A DNA stretch of 64,000 bases, taken from the NCBI RefSeq assembly GCF_017377855.1, contig NZ_JAFREP010000018.1:62001-126000 (forward strand), read 5' to 3'. Shown in pieces: positions 48,499 through 56,901 of this stretch. Position 1 is the stretch's first letter. Each line of letters begins with the position of its first letter. Below the pieces are notes generated by a model that saw only the letters and a list, made by a program, of their open reading frames with translations, was not told where the DNA came from and ran no database searches. The position numbers and the translations under genes were made by a program. Source of the DNA: Acanthopleuribacter pedis. GTDB lineage: Bacteria > Acidobacteriota > Holophagae > Acanthopleuribacterales > Acanthopleuribacteraceae.

Positions 48499-49400
48499 CC
48501 CGACACGACGGTATCACCAACCGAAACGGGCGTTCCTTCGCGTTCAGTCTGATCGAACTCATGGTCGGTTTATTGGTCGGCGGGATCATCCTCTCCACGG
48601 CGCTCGCCTTGCTTCAGACAGCATTTAGGTCACAGCGAACCATCCGAGACACCATCCAACTCGAAACCCAGGTGCAATTGGCACGTGATCGATTGCAACA
48701 CCAACTTCGTATCAGTGAATCCCAATTCTGGTGGGACCACCCTCTCGACCAACATCCTCATCACCCCATTGACCTGGCCAGAGGACCCCTCGCGTATACC
48801 CGCAATTGCCCTTGGCTCGAGGCTCCGTGCCTCATCGCCTACGACATTCGCCCCCCGCAACAACCCACCGTCTTCTCCGTTCTCCCTCACCAAGCCAATC
48901 CAAACGACGGTATCTGGCTGAAACTTCGCGGTAACGCATTCGATCCCCCACCCAATGGGTCACTCACCGGCAACGTGGCTTGGTTTACCAATGGGCAAAC
49001 ATCCTTTGCCGCCCTGATCGACCAAGGCGGAGGTCTTGACATCCGGCTCGCGGCCCCCGCCGACCAGCCTTGGACACTACCTACACAAATGACTGGTGAC
49101 CAATGGTTTATAGTCATTCTTGGCTCGATGCATACGGTACACTGGACACTCCGTAATCAGGCCGGATCAGGAAAAGTACTCGCCGAACAACACTGGACCT
49201 TCCGAAACACCCAATGGTGGCCGCAACGCACCAAACTAACCCAACGTTTCCTTTTTGACCTTTGGACCTACGAACAAGACCAAAACCACTACCTCGTCAT
49301 CAGCACTTCAAACCCACACCCAACGCCCTTAGCGCGCCCGATCACCGTTGCAGGAAGACAGTTCCTCCATCCGGTCCATACTGCCGTAATCCGTTGGTAA
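48495..49400 (+). CDS. minor pilin (PilW-like)
   Basis: 301 residues, start overlapping the stop of the preceding pilin gene. The N-terminal sequence SFAFSLIELMVGLLVGGIIL is a prepilin motif with Ala instead of Gly before the cleavage site (A/FSLIE) and the conserved Glu at +5. The rest is a large soluble domain rich in Trp, His and Pro, as in PilW-like minor pilins. It sits in the order PilV-like, PilW-like, then a PilX-like gene after the repeat element at 49776-50537. Confidence 0.85.
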   Translation: MTRHDGITNRNGRSFAFSLIELMVGLLVGGIILSTALALLQTAFRSQRTIRDTIQLETQVQLARDRLQHQLRISESQFWWDHPLDQHPHHPIDLARGPLAYTRNCPWLEAPCLIAYDIRPPQQPTVFSVLPHQANPNDGIWLKLRGNAFDPPPNGSLTGNVAWFTNGQTSFAALIDQGGGLDIRLAAPADQPWTLPTQMTGDQWFIVILGSMHTVHWTLRNQAGSGKVLAEQHWTFRNTQWWPQRTKLTQRFLFDLWTYEQDQNHYLVISTSNPHPTPLARPITVAGRQFLHPVHTAVIRW

Positions 49401-49775
49401 AGCCAAAAGCCAGGTGTCATTGCACCGATTGACAACCCTACACCGGCCATGGAGCCTACCAGCCTGGAAGACCAAACACGACCAAATCAGCGCTCAATCC
49501 AAACGGCCTGCAATGCTCTCTGATAAGGCGACCACGGGTTGGCGAATGACAACCCAAAAGGGGTCCAGGGCATTTTTTCTCAATTACCTTAAGCCTCCTT
49601 TGAAAGGCTTTTGGTTGGGAAAAATGCTGAGGGGATGGCGCCCCTTTCGGCCGCCAAAGCAGTACCCCTTTTGGTTGTCAAATCTAAACGCCCGCTGTAC
49701 CCAAACGGGCAAAATGCACCGGAATGCGCCGCACCAACAAACATGATCCATGCACAACGACGCAGCGTGGCAGTC

Positions 49776-50537
49776 TTGCCCGCATTTCTCACAAGGATTC
49801 GTTGCGAGAAGTTGAAAGCCTTGTGCATACGAAGATAACGACCGAGAGACGGCACAGAGGTCCGACCTTTCGCGGGGCCGACCATTCGGTGTAGCAGCTG
49901 AGGAGGCGAAGACGGTTCGACCAAGTAAGGCTGATGGCCGCCCCGCGGATGACCGTCCCGCGGATGGCCGCCCCGCGGATGACCGTCCCGCGGATGACCG
50001 TCCCGCGGATGGCCGCCCCGCGGATGGCCGCCCCGCGGATGGCCGCCCCGCGGATGGCCGCCCCGCGGATGGCCGCCCCGCGGATGGCCGCCCCGCGGAT
50101 GGCCGCCCCGCGGATGGCCGCCCCGCGGATGGCCGCCCCGCGGATGGCCGCCCCGCGGATGGCCGCCCCGCGGATGGCCGCCCCGCGGATGGCCGCCCCG
50201 CGGATGGCCGCCCCGCGGATGGCCGCCCCGCGGATGGCCGCCCCGCGGATGGCCGCCCCGCGGATGGCCGCCCCGCGGATGACCGTCCCGCGGATGGCCG
50301 CCCCGCGGATGACCGCCCCGCGGATGGCCGGCCCGCGGATGACCGTCCCGCGGATGGCCGCCCCGCGGATGACCGTCCCGCGGATGGCCGCCCCGCGGAT
50401 GGCCGCCCCGCGGATGACCGTCCCGCGGATGGCCGCCCCGCGGATGACCGTCCCGCGGATGGCCGTCCCACGGATGGCAAACCCTCGTAATCGCATGGGT
50501 TGCCCCTAGCAGAATTCTTTGCGAGAAATGCGGGCTT
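49776..50537. mobile_element. MITE-like element, copy A, expanded by an internal 15-bp array
   Basis: Left end GCCCGCATTTCTCAC (49778-49792) and right end GCGAGAAATGCGGGC (50521-50535) are inverted repeats with one mismatch, the same termini as copies B (51532-51766) and D (56578-56812). Shared inner blocks include ACGACCGAGAGACGGCACAG near 49842 and GGCAAACCCTCGTAATCGCA near 50476, the latter also in copy B. The copy is about 762 bp instead of 235 bp because of the tandem array at 49933-50472. It encodes no transposase and lies between pilin genes. The 375 bp before it (49401-49775) hold no gene. Confidence 0.8.
49933..50472. repeat. 15-bp tandem array (about 36 units) inside MITE copy A
   Basis: Units of GATGGCCGCCCCGCG follow each other without interruption. 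A central block of 18 units (50008-50277) is identical; both flanks mix in the variant GATGACCGTCCCGCG and a few single changes. The unit length is a multiple of 3, so long open frames arise in five of six frames; these are by-products. A single unit-like remnant (GCGGAGGGCAAACCC) occupies the same place in copy B. Confidence 0.97.
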
Positions 50538-50635
50538 AGGACCTCGCCCACCACGAAAACTCAGGACCTCCCCATCCAACCATCCATTACCAACGTGGGG
50601 GAATCACCCGTAAACCCCAATTCAAGGAGCCAGTC

Positions 50636-51058
50636 ATGCAACTCTACCCACGCAGGGGCGTCATTCTCGCTTATACCTGCTTAATGCTACTCCTCATTAC
50701 CCAAATTTTTTTCACAGGGATGGCGCTTTGCCGGCTCTACCAACAAGCCTTCCCCAATCCCCACCAGGATCTCCACCAAATGGCCTGGGACCATCATCTC
50801 CCCCTCATCGAAATGGCCCACTACAACCAGCACCTCAACCCTCTTATTGAACAGGCCCAAACCCAGCAACTGCAAATCAACGACGAGCAATTTCGCGGAA
50901 CATATCATTTAACAGGCACCCCGCATTTCCAGACCGGGGTCTTAAACTATGAAGCCGCTTCACCCCACCAAATCCCTGGTCGTTACCAAGCACTGCTTCT
51001 CCAAAACAGCGACCAAGTCTGGCACTTCCGCCACATTGTGTTTCAACCAAGAAACTAA
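50636..51058 (+). CDS. probable minor pilin assembly protein (PilX-like)
   Basis: 140 residues. AAGGAG lies 6 nt ahead of ATG 50636. The N-terminus has a short basic leader (MQLYPRRG) followed by a hydrophobic helix (VILAYTCLMLLLITQIFFTG), as in PilX-type proteins, where a prepilin-like RRG cleavage site is possible although the Glu at +5 is absent. The rest is a small soluble domain rich in His and Gln. Position and N-terminal layout link it to the two minor-pilin genes at 48112-49400, from which it is separated by the repeat element. Family assignment by context mainly. Confidence 0.62.
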   Translation: MQLYPRRGVILAYTCLMLLLITQIFFTGMALCRLYQQAFPNPHQDLHQMAWDHHLPLIEMAHYNQHLNPLIEQAQTQQLQINDEQFRGTYHLTGTPHFQTGVLNYEAASPHQIPGRYQALLLQNSDQVWHFRHIVFQPRN

Positions 51059-51139
51059 ACCCACCATGGTCATCCGGCGCAAAAGGAAGGCAACTCAACC
51101 TTTAGGAACCTTTTGTCGAAAAGGAGGGATATCACCAAA

Positions 51140-51318
51140 GAAGCAGGACAACTCGCGGTGATTTTCGCCAAAACGCTGGGCAGCAACGGCCCGTAAAAAT
51201 GCTCATCGCACTCAGTGAGTGCGGCCATTCGCGTCGTGCGCGACCCCGGCCCGCTCTATCCAAACCATTTTGCTCCAGATCTTTAGCCAAAACCCCTTGC
51301 TTCAGCGTCTCTTAGGTT
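51140..51318 (-). repeat. dispersed repeat family 2, copy 1
   Basis: Read on the minus strand from 51318, this stretch aligns with 54257-54410 on the plus strand. Shared blocks include AACCTAAGAG, CGCTGAAGC, AAAGATCTGGAG and CGTTxxGCxAAAATC (minus-strand copy GGCGAAAATC). Similarity is roughly two thirds by eye with several indels. No coding content. Confidence 0.6.
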
Positions 51319-51531
51319 GTCTTTACGAAGCATGAACCATCAGCGTGTCGCGCAAGTCCGTTACTGCCGTTGACAGAACAAACCTTGAAACCAAGAACAA
51401 ACACCACTTCTACCTCGTGACCCAAAGGCTACCTACGCTTCTTCCTTGTGAACCAAAATGCGACAACTCGGTTGACAGGCAACGGACGCGACCCATTAAT
51501 GCACCCAGAAAGAAACCGAAACCCTATCAAC

Positions 51532-51766
51532 TAGCCCGCAATTCTCAGGAGGATTCGTCACGAGAAGCAGAAAGCCCTGTGAGTACGAAGATGACGACCG
51601 AGAGACGGCACAGGGGTCCGACCTTTCCCGGGGCCTACCTTTCCCGGGGCCTACCTTTCGGTGTAGCAGCTGAGGCGAAGGCAGCTCGACCGAGAACGCG
51701 GAGGGCAAACCCTCGTAATCGCATGGATTGCCCCCTAGCAGAATTCCTTGTGAGAAATGCGGGCTA
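51532..51766. mobile_element. MITE-like element, copy B (235 bp)
   Basis: Starts TAGCCCGCAATTCTCAG (51532) and ends GTGAGAAATGCGGGCTA (51766); the ends are inverted repeats with two mismatches and begin/end in TA, as expected for a TA target duplication. Inside are ACGACCGAGAGACGGCACAG and three tandem copies of a CCTTTCCCGGGGCCTA-type motif (two in copies A and D). It lies upstream of the gene at 51914. Confidence 0.82.
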
Positions 51767-51913
51767 GGCTGGAACCTCCAGACGTGAGCCCACCTTGCGA
51801 TTTTTTTTCTCGCGGGAACAGTGGGGATTTCGCTGAAACCTCGGCAAAAACATGGGATTTCCCATTCCCCACATCAAAGAGATATAATCAGTGCCTAATA
51901 CGCGGAGGGGCGC

Positions 51914-52540
51914 TTGTCCGACCAAAACGAAACACTGCTAAAAGAAATTTTTAAGGCGATTCCGGTTCGCCACAAGCTACAGTTCTTGCGGGAAACCCTA
52001 GCATCTTTGGAACCCGAGTTGCGGCAACAGTTGTTTCAATCTCTTCACGAAGTAAGACGAACCCAACGACCCAGCCAACCCAAGCCCCCCCCGGTTCGGC
52101 GCCGCGCTGATGGACGAAAACCGCTAAATAGGCCCCCCGACAGCATCCGAAGCCAGGCGCGTGTGGAACCCAATACGAACCCAGCAAGCGGAAACCCTCG
52201 ACAGGCGAAGCGGTCTGTTCAACAAAACACCCCCGCAACACCGCCCAAACCGCCCAGGGTTGAGAAGCGACAGGAAACGCACCTGTCAAAGTCGAGCGTC
52301 GTGACCACCCAAGCCGAGCTAAATCAGTTGGCAACGGAATCCAAAACGGAAAAAGACAAAAAAATCGAGGCGGTTCTCAAGCAGTTCGAACAAGAGAAAA
52401 TTATCATGCTGGCCAACGACCAAACCAGTATCAAAAAAGAACTGTTTTTTCTCATTCTTTGGCTCATAGCGGGGATCGCCGTCCTGGTCGGCTTAGCCGT
52501 CGGAACAAGGACACTATGGGAAATGATCAACCCATCCTAG
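51914..52540 (+). CDS. tail-anchored membrane protein of unknown function
   Basis: 208 residues from TTG 51914, with GGAGGGG just upstream. The N-terminal 45 residues are helical and charged (KEIFKAIPVRHKLQFLRETL). The middle is a disordered Pro/Arg/Gln-rich linker of about 90 residues; a second charged helix (EKDKKIEAVLKQFEQEK) leads to one membrane segment at the C-terminus (FFLILWLIAGIAVLVGLAVG) with only a few residues after it. This architecture suggests a cytoplasmic protein anchored by its C-terminus. I do not recognise the family and the neighbours give no hint. Confidence 0.7.
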   Translation: MSDQNETLLKEIFKAIPVRHKLQFLRETLASLEPELRQQLFQSLHEVRRTQRPSQPKPPPVRRRADGRKPLNRPPDSIRSQARVEPNTNPASGNPRQAKRSVQQNTPATPPKPPRVEKRQETHLSKSSVVTTQAELNQLATESKTEKDKKIEAVLKQFEQEKIIMLANDQTSIKKELFFLILWLIAGIAVLVGLAVGTRTLWEMINPS

Positions 52541-52638
52541 CTCGCCCTGGGAAACATCAGGATTCCAAGAGGCCGGACAGTTCCAACCTTGCACAAGCGG
52601 AGAGAAAAGATGGGAGGCGCCCAGCCAAGCTTGCCTGG

Positions 52639-52833
52639 TTAGGCGGTGCCGATTTTTTCCCGTAGCGGTCCTTGATGCAGGTGGTGGCGCGCTAAAATCA
52701 GCGTCGGCCGGCGACGAAACCGTTCATGCACCATCAGTCTTCCCGTCGGCGGTATGGCTTCCCAGCGCGTCGGCCCCACCTGGGTCAAGGATCGGCGGTG
52801 GTTTTCCAACCTGGCCGCGATGGCACCAAACAT
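52639..52833 (-). CDS. possible small basic protein (doubtful)
   Basis: A 64-codon frame from ATG 52833 with GAGG 3-4 nt upstream. The product is rich in Arg, His and Pro and shows no motif or membrane segment. It lies between two convergent genes, so it could be real or fortuitous. Confidence 0.2.
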   Translation of the reverse strand: MFGAIAARLENHRRSLTQVGPTRWEAIPPTGRLMVHERFRRRPTLILARHHLHQGPLREKIGTA

Positions 52834-52929
52834 TTTCCTCATGGGATTGATACCGTTCCCGCTGATCCTTATGCTCGCCTTCTAAAATTCCTGTTCACGC
52901 TTGAGCTGCACAAATGGAAGCCGGTTCAC

Positions 52930-53973
52930 CTATTCTGCCGTGTTTGCGTCCTCTGGGGCCGTGGGCACAATTTTTGGTCCCAACAGCGGGAACTTATCCT
53001 TAATGCGATCAGGATAAGGCATCTCGCGCTCCATGTAAATCAAGCCGACCTCACGCGCGATTTGCCGCGCATCCAGTTCTTCCCGTGGTATCGAACTCAA
53101 TACCACCAAGCTAAAAGCACGTTCTGAAAAACGGAGAATGCTGTGGTTGGTGGATGCGTCGATCGGCGCCTCTTCTACTCGAAAGCCACCGTACTCAAAG
53201 GGGTACCAACCTAACGAGAAACGACTGGGTTCACCGTTGGCCAAGCCTACTTTCTTAAAAGCACGCAGATAGGTTTTCAGCTTGATTAAGTTATGGCGAT
53301 AGAGGTCCAGTTCCCAGTTCATCACATCCTCAACACAACTAAACCAACCCTGTTCCGCTTCACGATACTCGGTACACTTCATTTCCAAAGTTTCGATGAT
53401 CTCACGCTGAATAAAGGCCTGTGCTGTCTCACCAGATGCAGCTTCGATTAAACGCAGTACCAAGGCGTCATTGATGGGTGCATATTGATTTACGGTTCCC
53501 GGTGGGTGTTCGGGTGGGTTACCCGCATCTAAAGTACCTGTCAATCCTGAGGTTTGTGAAAGCAGATGCTCTAGGGTAATGCCCTCAAACGTTGGCGGCA
53601 CATCCGTGAGCGTGTCAGTAATCGGCGCCTCGAGGCTGAGTTGCTCGCGATCCACCAGAATCAACGCGGCCTGTGTACGGAAAACCCCGGCCAACTGCTT
53701 CATGGGAAACATTAACGGACCTTCTTGATTCTGGGTAGACCACTCCCGTTGGTAAATGATCTTGGCGAATTTGTTTTGCGGGAATCGCGCCACCGCGATG
53801 GCCAAATCACCTTTTGGCCCAAGACGTTCTATCCGCGCATCAAGATCCTGGTCTGGTCGGTAATAGAGATTATTGCGACCCTCCCACACGAACAGGACCG
53901 TGGAGCCCACTAAGCCGAAAATAAACAAAAAACCAAAAATGTATACGCCGACTTTCTGAAGTGTCTCAACCAA
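52930..53973 (-). CDS. class C beta-lactamase-fold protein lacking the catalytic serine
   Basis: 347 residues with an N-terminal membrane anchor (YIFGFLFIFGLVGSTVLFVW), so the domain would lie in the periplasm. The serine-hydrolase fold is recognisable from ITLEHLLSQTSGLTG and QYAPINDALVLRLIEAASGE, at the normal spacing. Where the family has SxxK the sequence is MFPMKQLAGVF: Lys is kept but Ser is Phe. The YxN motif reads YAP. It is therefore probably a non-hydrolytic member, perhaps a binding protein for peptidoglycan or another ligand. A stand-alone gene in the repeat-rich region. Loss of function of a former enzyme is the alternative, but the frame is otherwise intact. Confidence 0.75.
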   Translation of the reverse strand: MVETLQKVGVYIFGFLFIFGLVGSTVLFVWEGRNNLYYRPDQDLDARIERLGPKGDLAIAVARFPQNKFAKIIYQREWSTQNQEGPLMFPMKQLAGVFRTQAALILVDREQLSLEAPITDTLTDVPPTFEGITLEHLLSQTSGLTGTLDAGNPPEHPPGTVNQYAPINDALVLRLIEAASGETAQAFIQREIIETLEMKCTEYREAEQGWFSCVEDVMNWELDLYRHNLIKLKTYLRAFKKVGLANGEPSRFSLGWYPFEYGGFRVEEAPIDASTNHSILRFSERAFSLVVLSSIPREELDARQIAREVGLIYMEREMPYPDRIKDKFPLLGPKIVPTAPEDANTAE

Positions 53974-54101
53974 AAGGCCACCCTTCCCTGTTTACCGGCC
54001 AAAATGGCGATAGTGCTACCATCGCCGGCAAACCCGTTTTCCATCGTTTTCCCCGCATCACACCGGCCGGCGTCAAAAAACGCCATAGGGTCACGGTATC
54101 T

Positions 54102-54175
54102 TAGCCCGCATTGCTCACAAGGGTTCGCCGCGAGAAGCGAAACATGGTTGAATACGATTTTCGCAACCGAGCATA
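54102..54175. mobile_element. MITE-like element, copy C, truncated
   Basis: TAGCCCGCATTGCTCAC (54102-54118) matches the left end of the family with one mismatch, followed by similar sequence through GCAACCGAGCATACAGG near 54157. No matching right end follows, so this is a decayed or truncated copy. The right limit is approximate. Confidence 0.65.
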
Positions 54176-54256
54176 CAGGCCGCCGGTCTTACCATTTAGC
54201 ACAATAGCTCTAGGTTACGGCCACCTTCACCGGGGCACAAGCACGGTAGGGGTTTA

Positions 54257-54410
54257 AACCTAAGAGGCGCTGAAGCGCGGGATTTTGGCAAAAGATCTGG
54301 AGGGAAATGGTCTGGAAAAAGCGAGCCGGATTGGATGCGGTGAGCCTATTTGCAGACGGTTGTAGCCCAGAGCGTTAGCTAAAATCGCCGAGAATCGCAC
54401 GTCTTAGGTT
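54257..54410 (+). repeat. dispersed repeat family 2, copy 2, with 8-bp inverted ends
   Basis: Begins AACCTAAG (54257-54264) and ends CTTAGGTT (54403-54410). The interior aligns with 51140-51318 in inverted orientation. The short inverted ends suggest a second non-autonomous mobile element; copy 1 keeps only one end clearly. Confidence 0.55.
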
Positions 54411-55129
54411 ATGAGGTATCGCATGTGCTTCATGCATAGAACGCCTAGTGAGAACAGAGGGTGAACAACCCCACACCGAAGCGGTCCGGTGTGAAGCTGC
54501 ATTCTACCTCAGCCAGGGGTTCAGGTGAACCATCACCCCAATATTTCCCCACCCTTCCAAGAAGAACCTTTTTCGAAAGCTGTTTGCGGCCCAACCTGAT
54601 CTTCATTTCCCATCCTAGAAGGAATCAAGATTCCAGTTCTGGAAACCCCACGAGATGGTTTCCTAACCCCTTCCCCAAAAAACGAGGCTTTCTTTTCAAC
54701 CCCCTGCTCGTGCACTTCAAGAACAGGCACCTTATTTACAAACACTTAAACACAAGAAGACAGGACAACCCACCATGTTGGGGCCGAAATTCCCCATGAG
54801 GGGTTTTAAGGAAAAGGGCTGTTGGTTTTTGGAATCCTCGATTGATTATTCCGCGGATATGTCGTTTAATCTTAGAAAGATTGATTCCTTTCCCGATTTT
54901 CTCGCCAAAATCCGTCGACACCTTTTAACATCGCTTTTCGATGACAGGCTGTCCGGCGTTTGTTCATGACATCCAACTTGGTTTTTTTGTCCCTAACTCG
55001 GTCGGAAACACGAAGTTGCAAGCATCGGAACAGGGCTGGAGAACAGGAAGGAACCGATCAGGTCAAACCAATGATGCTGCCGCCCAACATCTGGGACCCA
55101 TCGTTGGGTTTTTTAACTGCGGGTTTTAA
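54411..55129. other. gene-free stretch
   Basis: About 700 bp upstream of the response regulator-kinase gene. Short open frames (54461-54799, 54775-54969) lack ribosome binding sites and have unbiased codon use. No repeat or RNA gene is recognised. Confidence 0.4.
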
Positions 55130-56371
55130 GTGAAAGAACAACTCAGTGGGAAGATATTGGTCGTGGACGACAATCCCGGCAACCTAGATGTTCTCTCGCG
55201 ACGCCTTAATCGCAAGGGCCTGGAAACGGTTTGCGTGAATAACGGTCGCGATGCCATTGATCACATCTACCATTCGGATTTCGACCTCGTTCTGCGGGAC
55301 ATCATGATGCCTGAAGTCGACGGCCTGGATGTCTTGGTTGAAGCGCGCCGTAAATACTCCAAGAACGAACTGCCGATCATCATGGTGACCTCAAAAAGCG
55401 ACAGCCAAGACATTGTTGAAGCGCTTGGTCTGGGCGCCAATGACTATATTGTCAAACCCGTTGATTTCCCCGTCGCGCTTGCCCGCATCCGCGCACAGCT
55501 CAGCCAAAAAGATGAATTCTCCAGTGCCTCCAGCGCAAAAATTACTTACTCCTTTAATCCCGACGAGAAGTTCCGCCACTACGAAATCCAAGAGAAAATT
55601 GGACAAGGCGGCATGGGCGCCGTGTACAAAGCCTACGACACCTTGCTTGACCGCATTGTCGCCCTCAAAGTCGTACTCCCCGGTAATGAATTGACCAGCA
55701 ACCAAATCGAACGGTTCACCAGGGAAGCTCGCTCCATCGCCAAAATCAAACACCCCAACATTCTTAATGTTTATGAAATTGGCCAAACCCCGCAGAATTA
55801 TTACGCCATGGACTACATCGAAGGCCGCAACCTCTCCGAATGGTTTGGCGAAGTCGGCCACCAAGATAAGGAGACCGCGCTCATTTGCGCAAAGGTCGCC
55901 TCGGCGCTTTATGCAACCCACTGCAAAGGCATCATTCACCGCGACCTCAAACCTTCTAATATCATGGTCGACAGCGAGGACGAACCCCACCTGATGGATT
56001 TTGGTTTAGCCAAACTTGAAGGCGAAGAAGAGAAACTGACCCGAACGGGGGACATTCTCGGTACGCCCGAATACATGGCACCCGAACAGGTTGATCCTGG
56101 CTACGGCACCATCGACAACCGCAGTGATATCTATTCACTGGGTGTCATACTCTACGAGGCGCTAACCGCGGTCGCCCCCTTCAATGGAACGCCGATTCGG
56201 GTGCTCTGGCAAAAACTGAATCAAGAACCCCGTGCACCCCGATTAATCCGGGACACCATCCCCGAGGAACTTGAACAAATCTGTTTAAAAGCCATGGCAC
56301 GCCAACAAAATGATCGTTTTCAGTCCGCCCTGGAACTATCTGAAGCGCTTCACACGTTAGCCAAAGCCTGA
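55130..56371 (+). CDS. response regulator receiver - Ser/Thr protein kinase fusion
   Basis: 413 residues from GTG 55130; no strong ribosome binding site is visible, so the start is moderately certain. Residues 8-125 are a receiver domain (ILVVDDNPGNLDVLSRRL, phospho-acceptor Asp in DLVLRDIMMPEVDG, IIMVTSKSD, YIVKPVDF). Residues 150-410 are a Hanks-type kinase with IGQGGMGAVYKAY, VALKVV, HRDLKPSNIMVD near 270, MDFGLAKLEG and EYMAPEQVDPG. Such fusions let a His-kinase signal drive Ser/Thr phosphorylation. No histidine kinase is encoded nearby. Confidence 0.9.
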   Translation: MKEQLSGKILVVDDNPGNLDVLSRRLNRKGLETVCVNNGRDAIDHIYHSDFDLVLRDIMMPEVDGLDVLVEARRKYSKNELPIIMVTSKSDSQDIVEALGLGANDYIVKPVDFPVALARIRAQLSQKDEFSSASSAKITYSFNPDEKFRHYEIQEKIGQGGMGAVYKAYDTLLDRIVALKVVLPGNELTSNQIERFTREARSIAKIKHPNILNVYEIGQTPQNYYAMDYIEGRNLSEWFGEVGHQDKETALICAKVASALYATHCKGIIHRDLKPSNIMVDSEDEPHLMDFGLAKLEGEEEKLTRTGDILGTPEYMAPEQVDPGYGTIDNRSDIYSLGVILYEALTAVAPFNGTPIRVLWQKLNQEPRAPRLIRDTIPEELEQICLKAMARQQNDRFQSALELSEALHTLAKA

Positions 56372-56577
56372 GCGGTAGTTCTTCCTCAAGGATTCAGCGC
56401 GGAACCTAACCCGACGCGTACCCCCTCCCCGCGAGGCAAACCTCGACACGACCTTTTCGCGACGGCCGGTCACGGGAGCCCTCCCCACCGCGCGCACCTC
56501 GATTCGCGGCAAATTGGGAATTCGGTCATGTCACCGCGGCGGCTGGATACCGTGAAATCGGGGTACCTTTCACTTGT

Positions 56578-56812
56578 TAGCCCGCATTTCTCACCAGAAT
56601 TCGTCGCGAGCCCCTGAAATCGCGCTGAGGACACGGGTTACGACCGAGGGCAAACGGGTGTGGGGCCGACCAATCGCGGGGTCGACCAATCGGCGTAACA
56701 GCGCTACGTCGAGGCTGTCCCACCGTTGCTTTGCAACGGTGCAACCACGCGACCAAAAAAATCGCAGCTATTTCGACGCCGGAGCAGAACTTCTAGTGAG
56801 AAATGCGGGCTA
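56578..56812. mobile_element. MITE-like element, copy D (235 bp), perfect 17-bp inverted ends
   Basis: TAGCCCGCATTTCTCAC (56578-56594) and GTGAGAAATGCGGGCTA (56796-56812) are perfect inverted repeats. The TA at each edge is a likely target-site duplication, giving a GCCCGC...GCGGGC element. Size equals copy B. Inner blocks ACGACCGAGGGCAAACGG and two CGACCAATCGCGGGG-type repeats correspond to those of copies A and B. Confidence 0.85.
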
Positions 56813-56854
56813 GACATGCAGTTACCGCCCTGTCACACCGAACCACCAAACCAG

Positions 56855-56880
56855 AAACGGCCGCCCAAAGGCGGCCGTTT
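56855..56880 (-). terminator. hairpin terminator after the LRR protein gene
   Basis: AAACGGCCGCC (56855-56865) pairs perfectly with GGCGGCCGTTT (56870-56880) around a CAAA loop, 21 nt beyond the stop at 56902. Only three T follow on the minus strand, but the stem is strong. Confidence 0.65.
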
Positions 56881-56901
56881 CCATTAAGCGCATTTGATTG
56901 C

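Noticed and set aside
49933..50472. CRISPR array
   Set aside because: Units are 15 bp, directly adjacent and without spacers; no cas genes are present.
49584..50579. Long open frames of 191 to 331 codons through the 15-bp array on both strands (GRPSA-, GHPRG-, AIRGA- and MAAPR-type repeats)
   Set aside because: The unit length is a multiple of 3 and lacks stops in five frames, so open frames are unavoidable. Variant bases show no preference for synonymous changes in one frame, and no start has a fitting RBS. The AIRGA pattern only superficially resembles pentapeptide repeats.
54461..54969. Short plus-strand frames before the response regulator-kinase gene
   Set aside because: No RBS, no hydrophobic or conserved pattern; composition looks non-coding.
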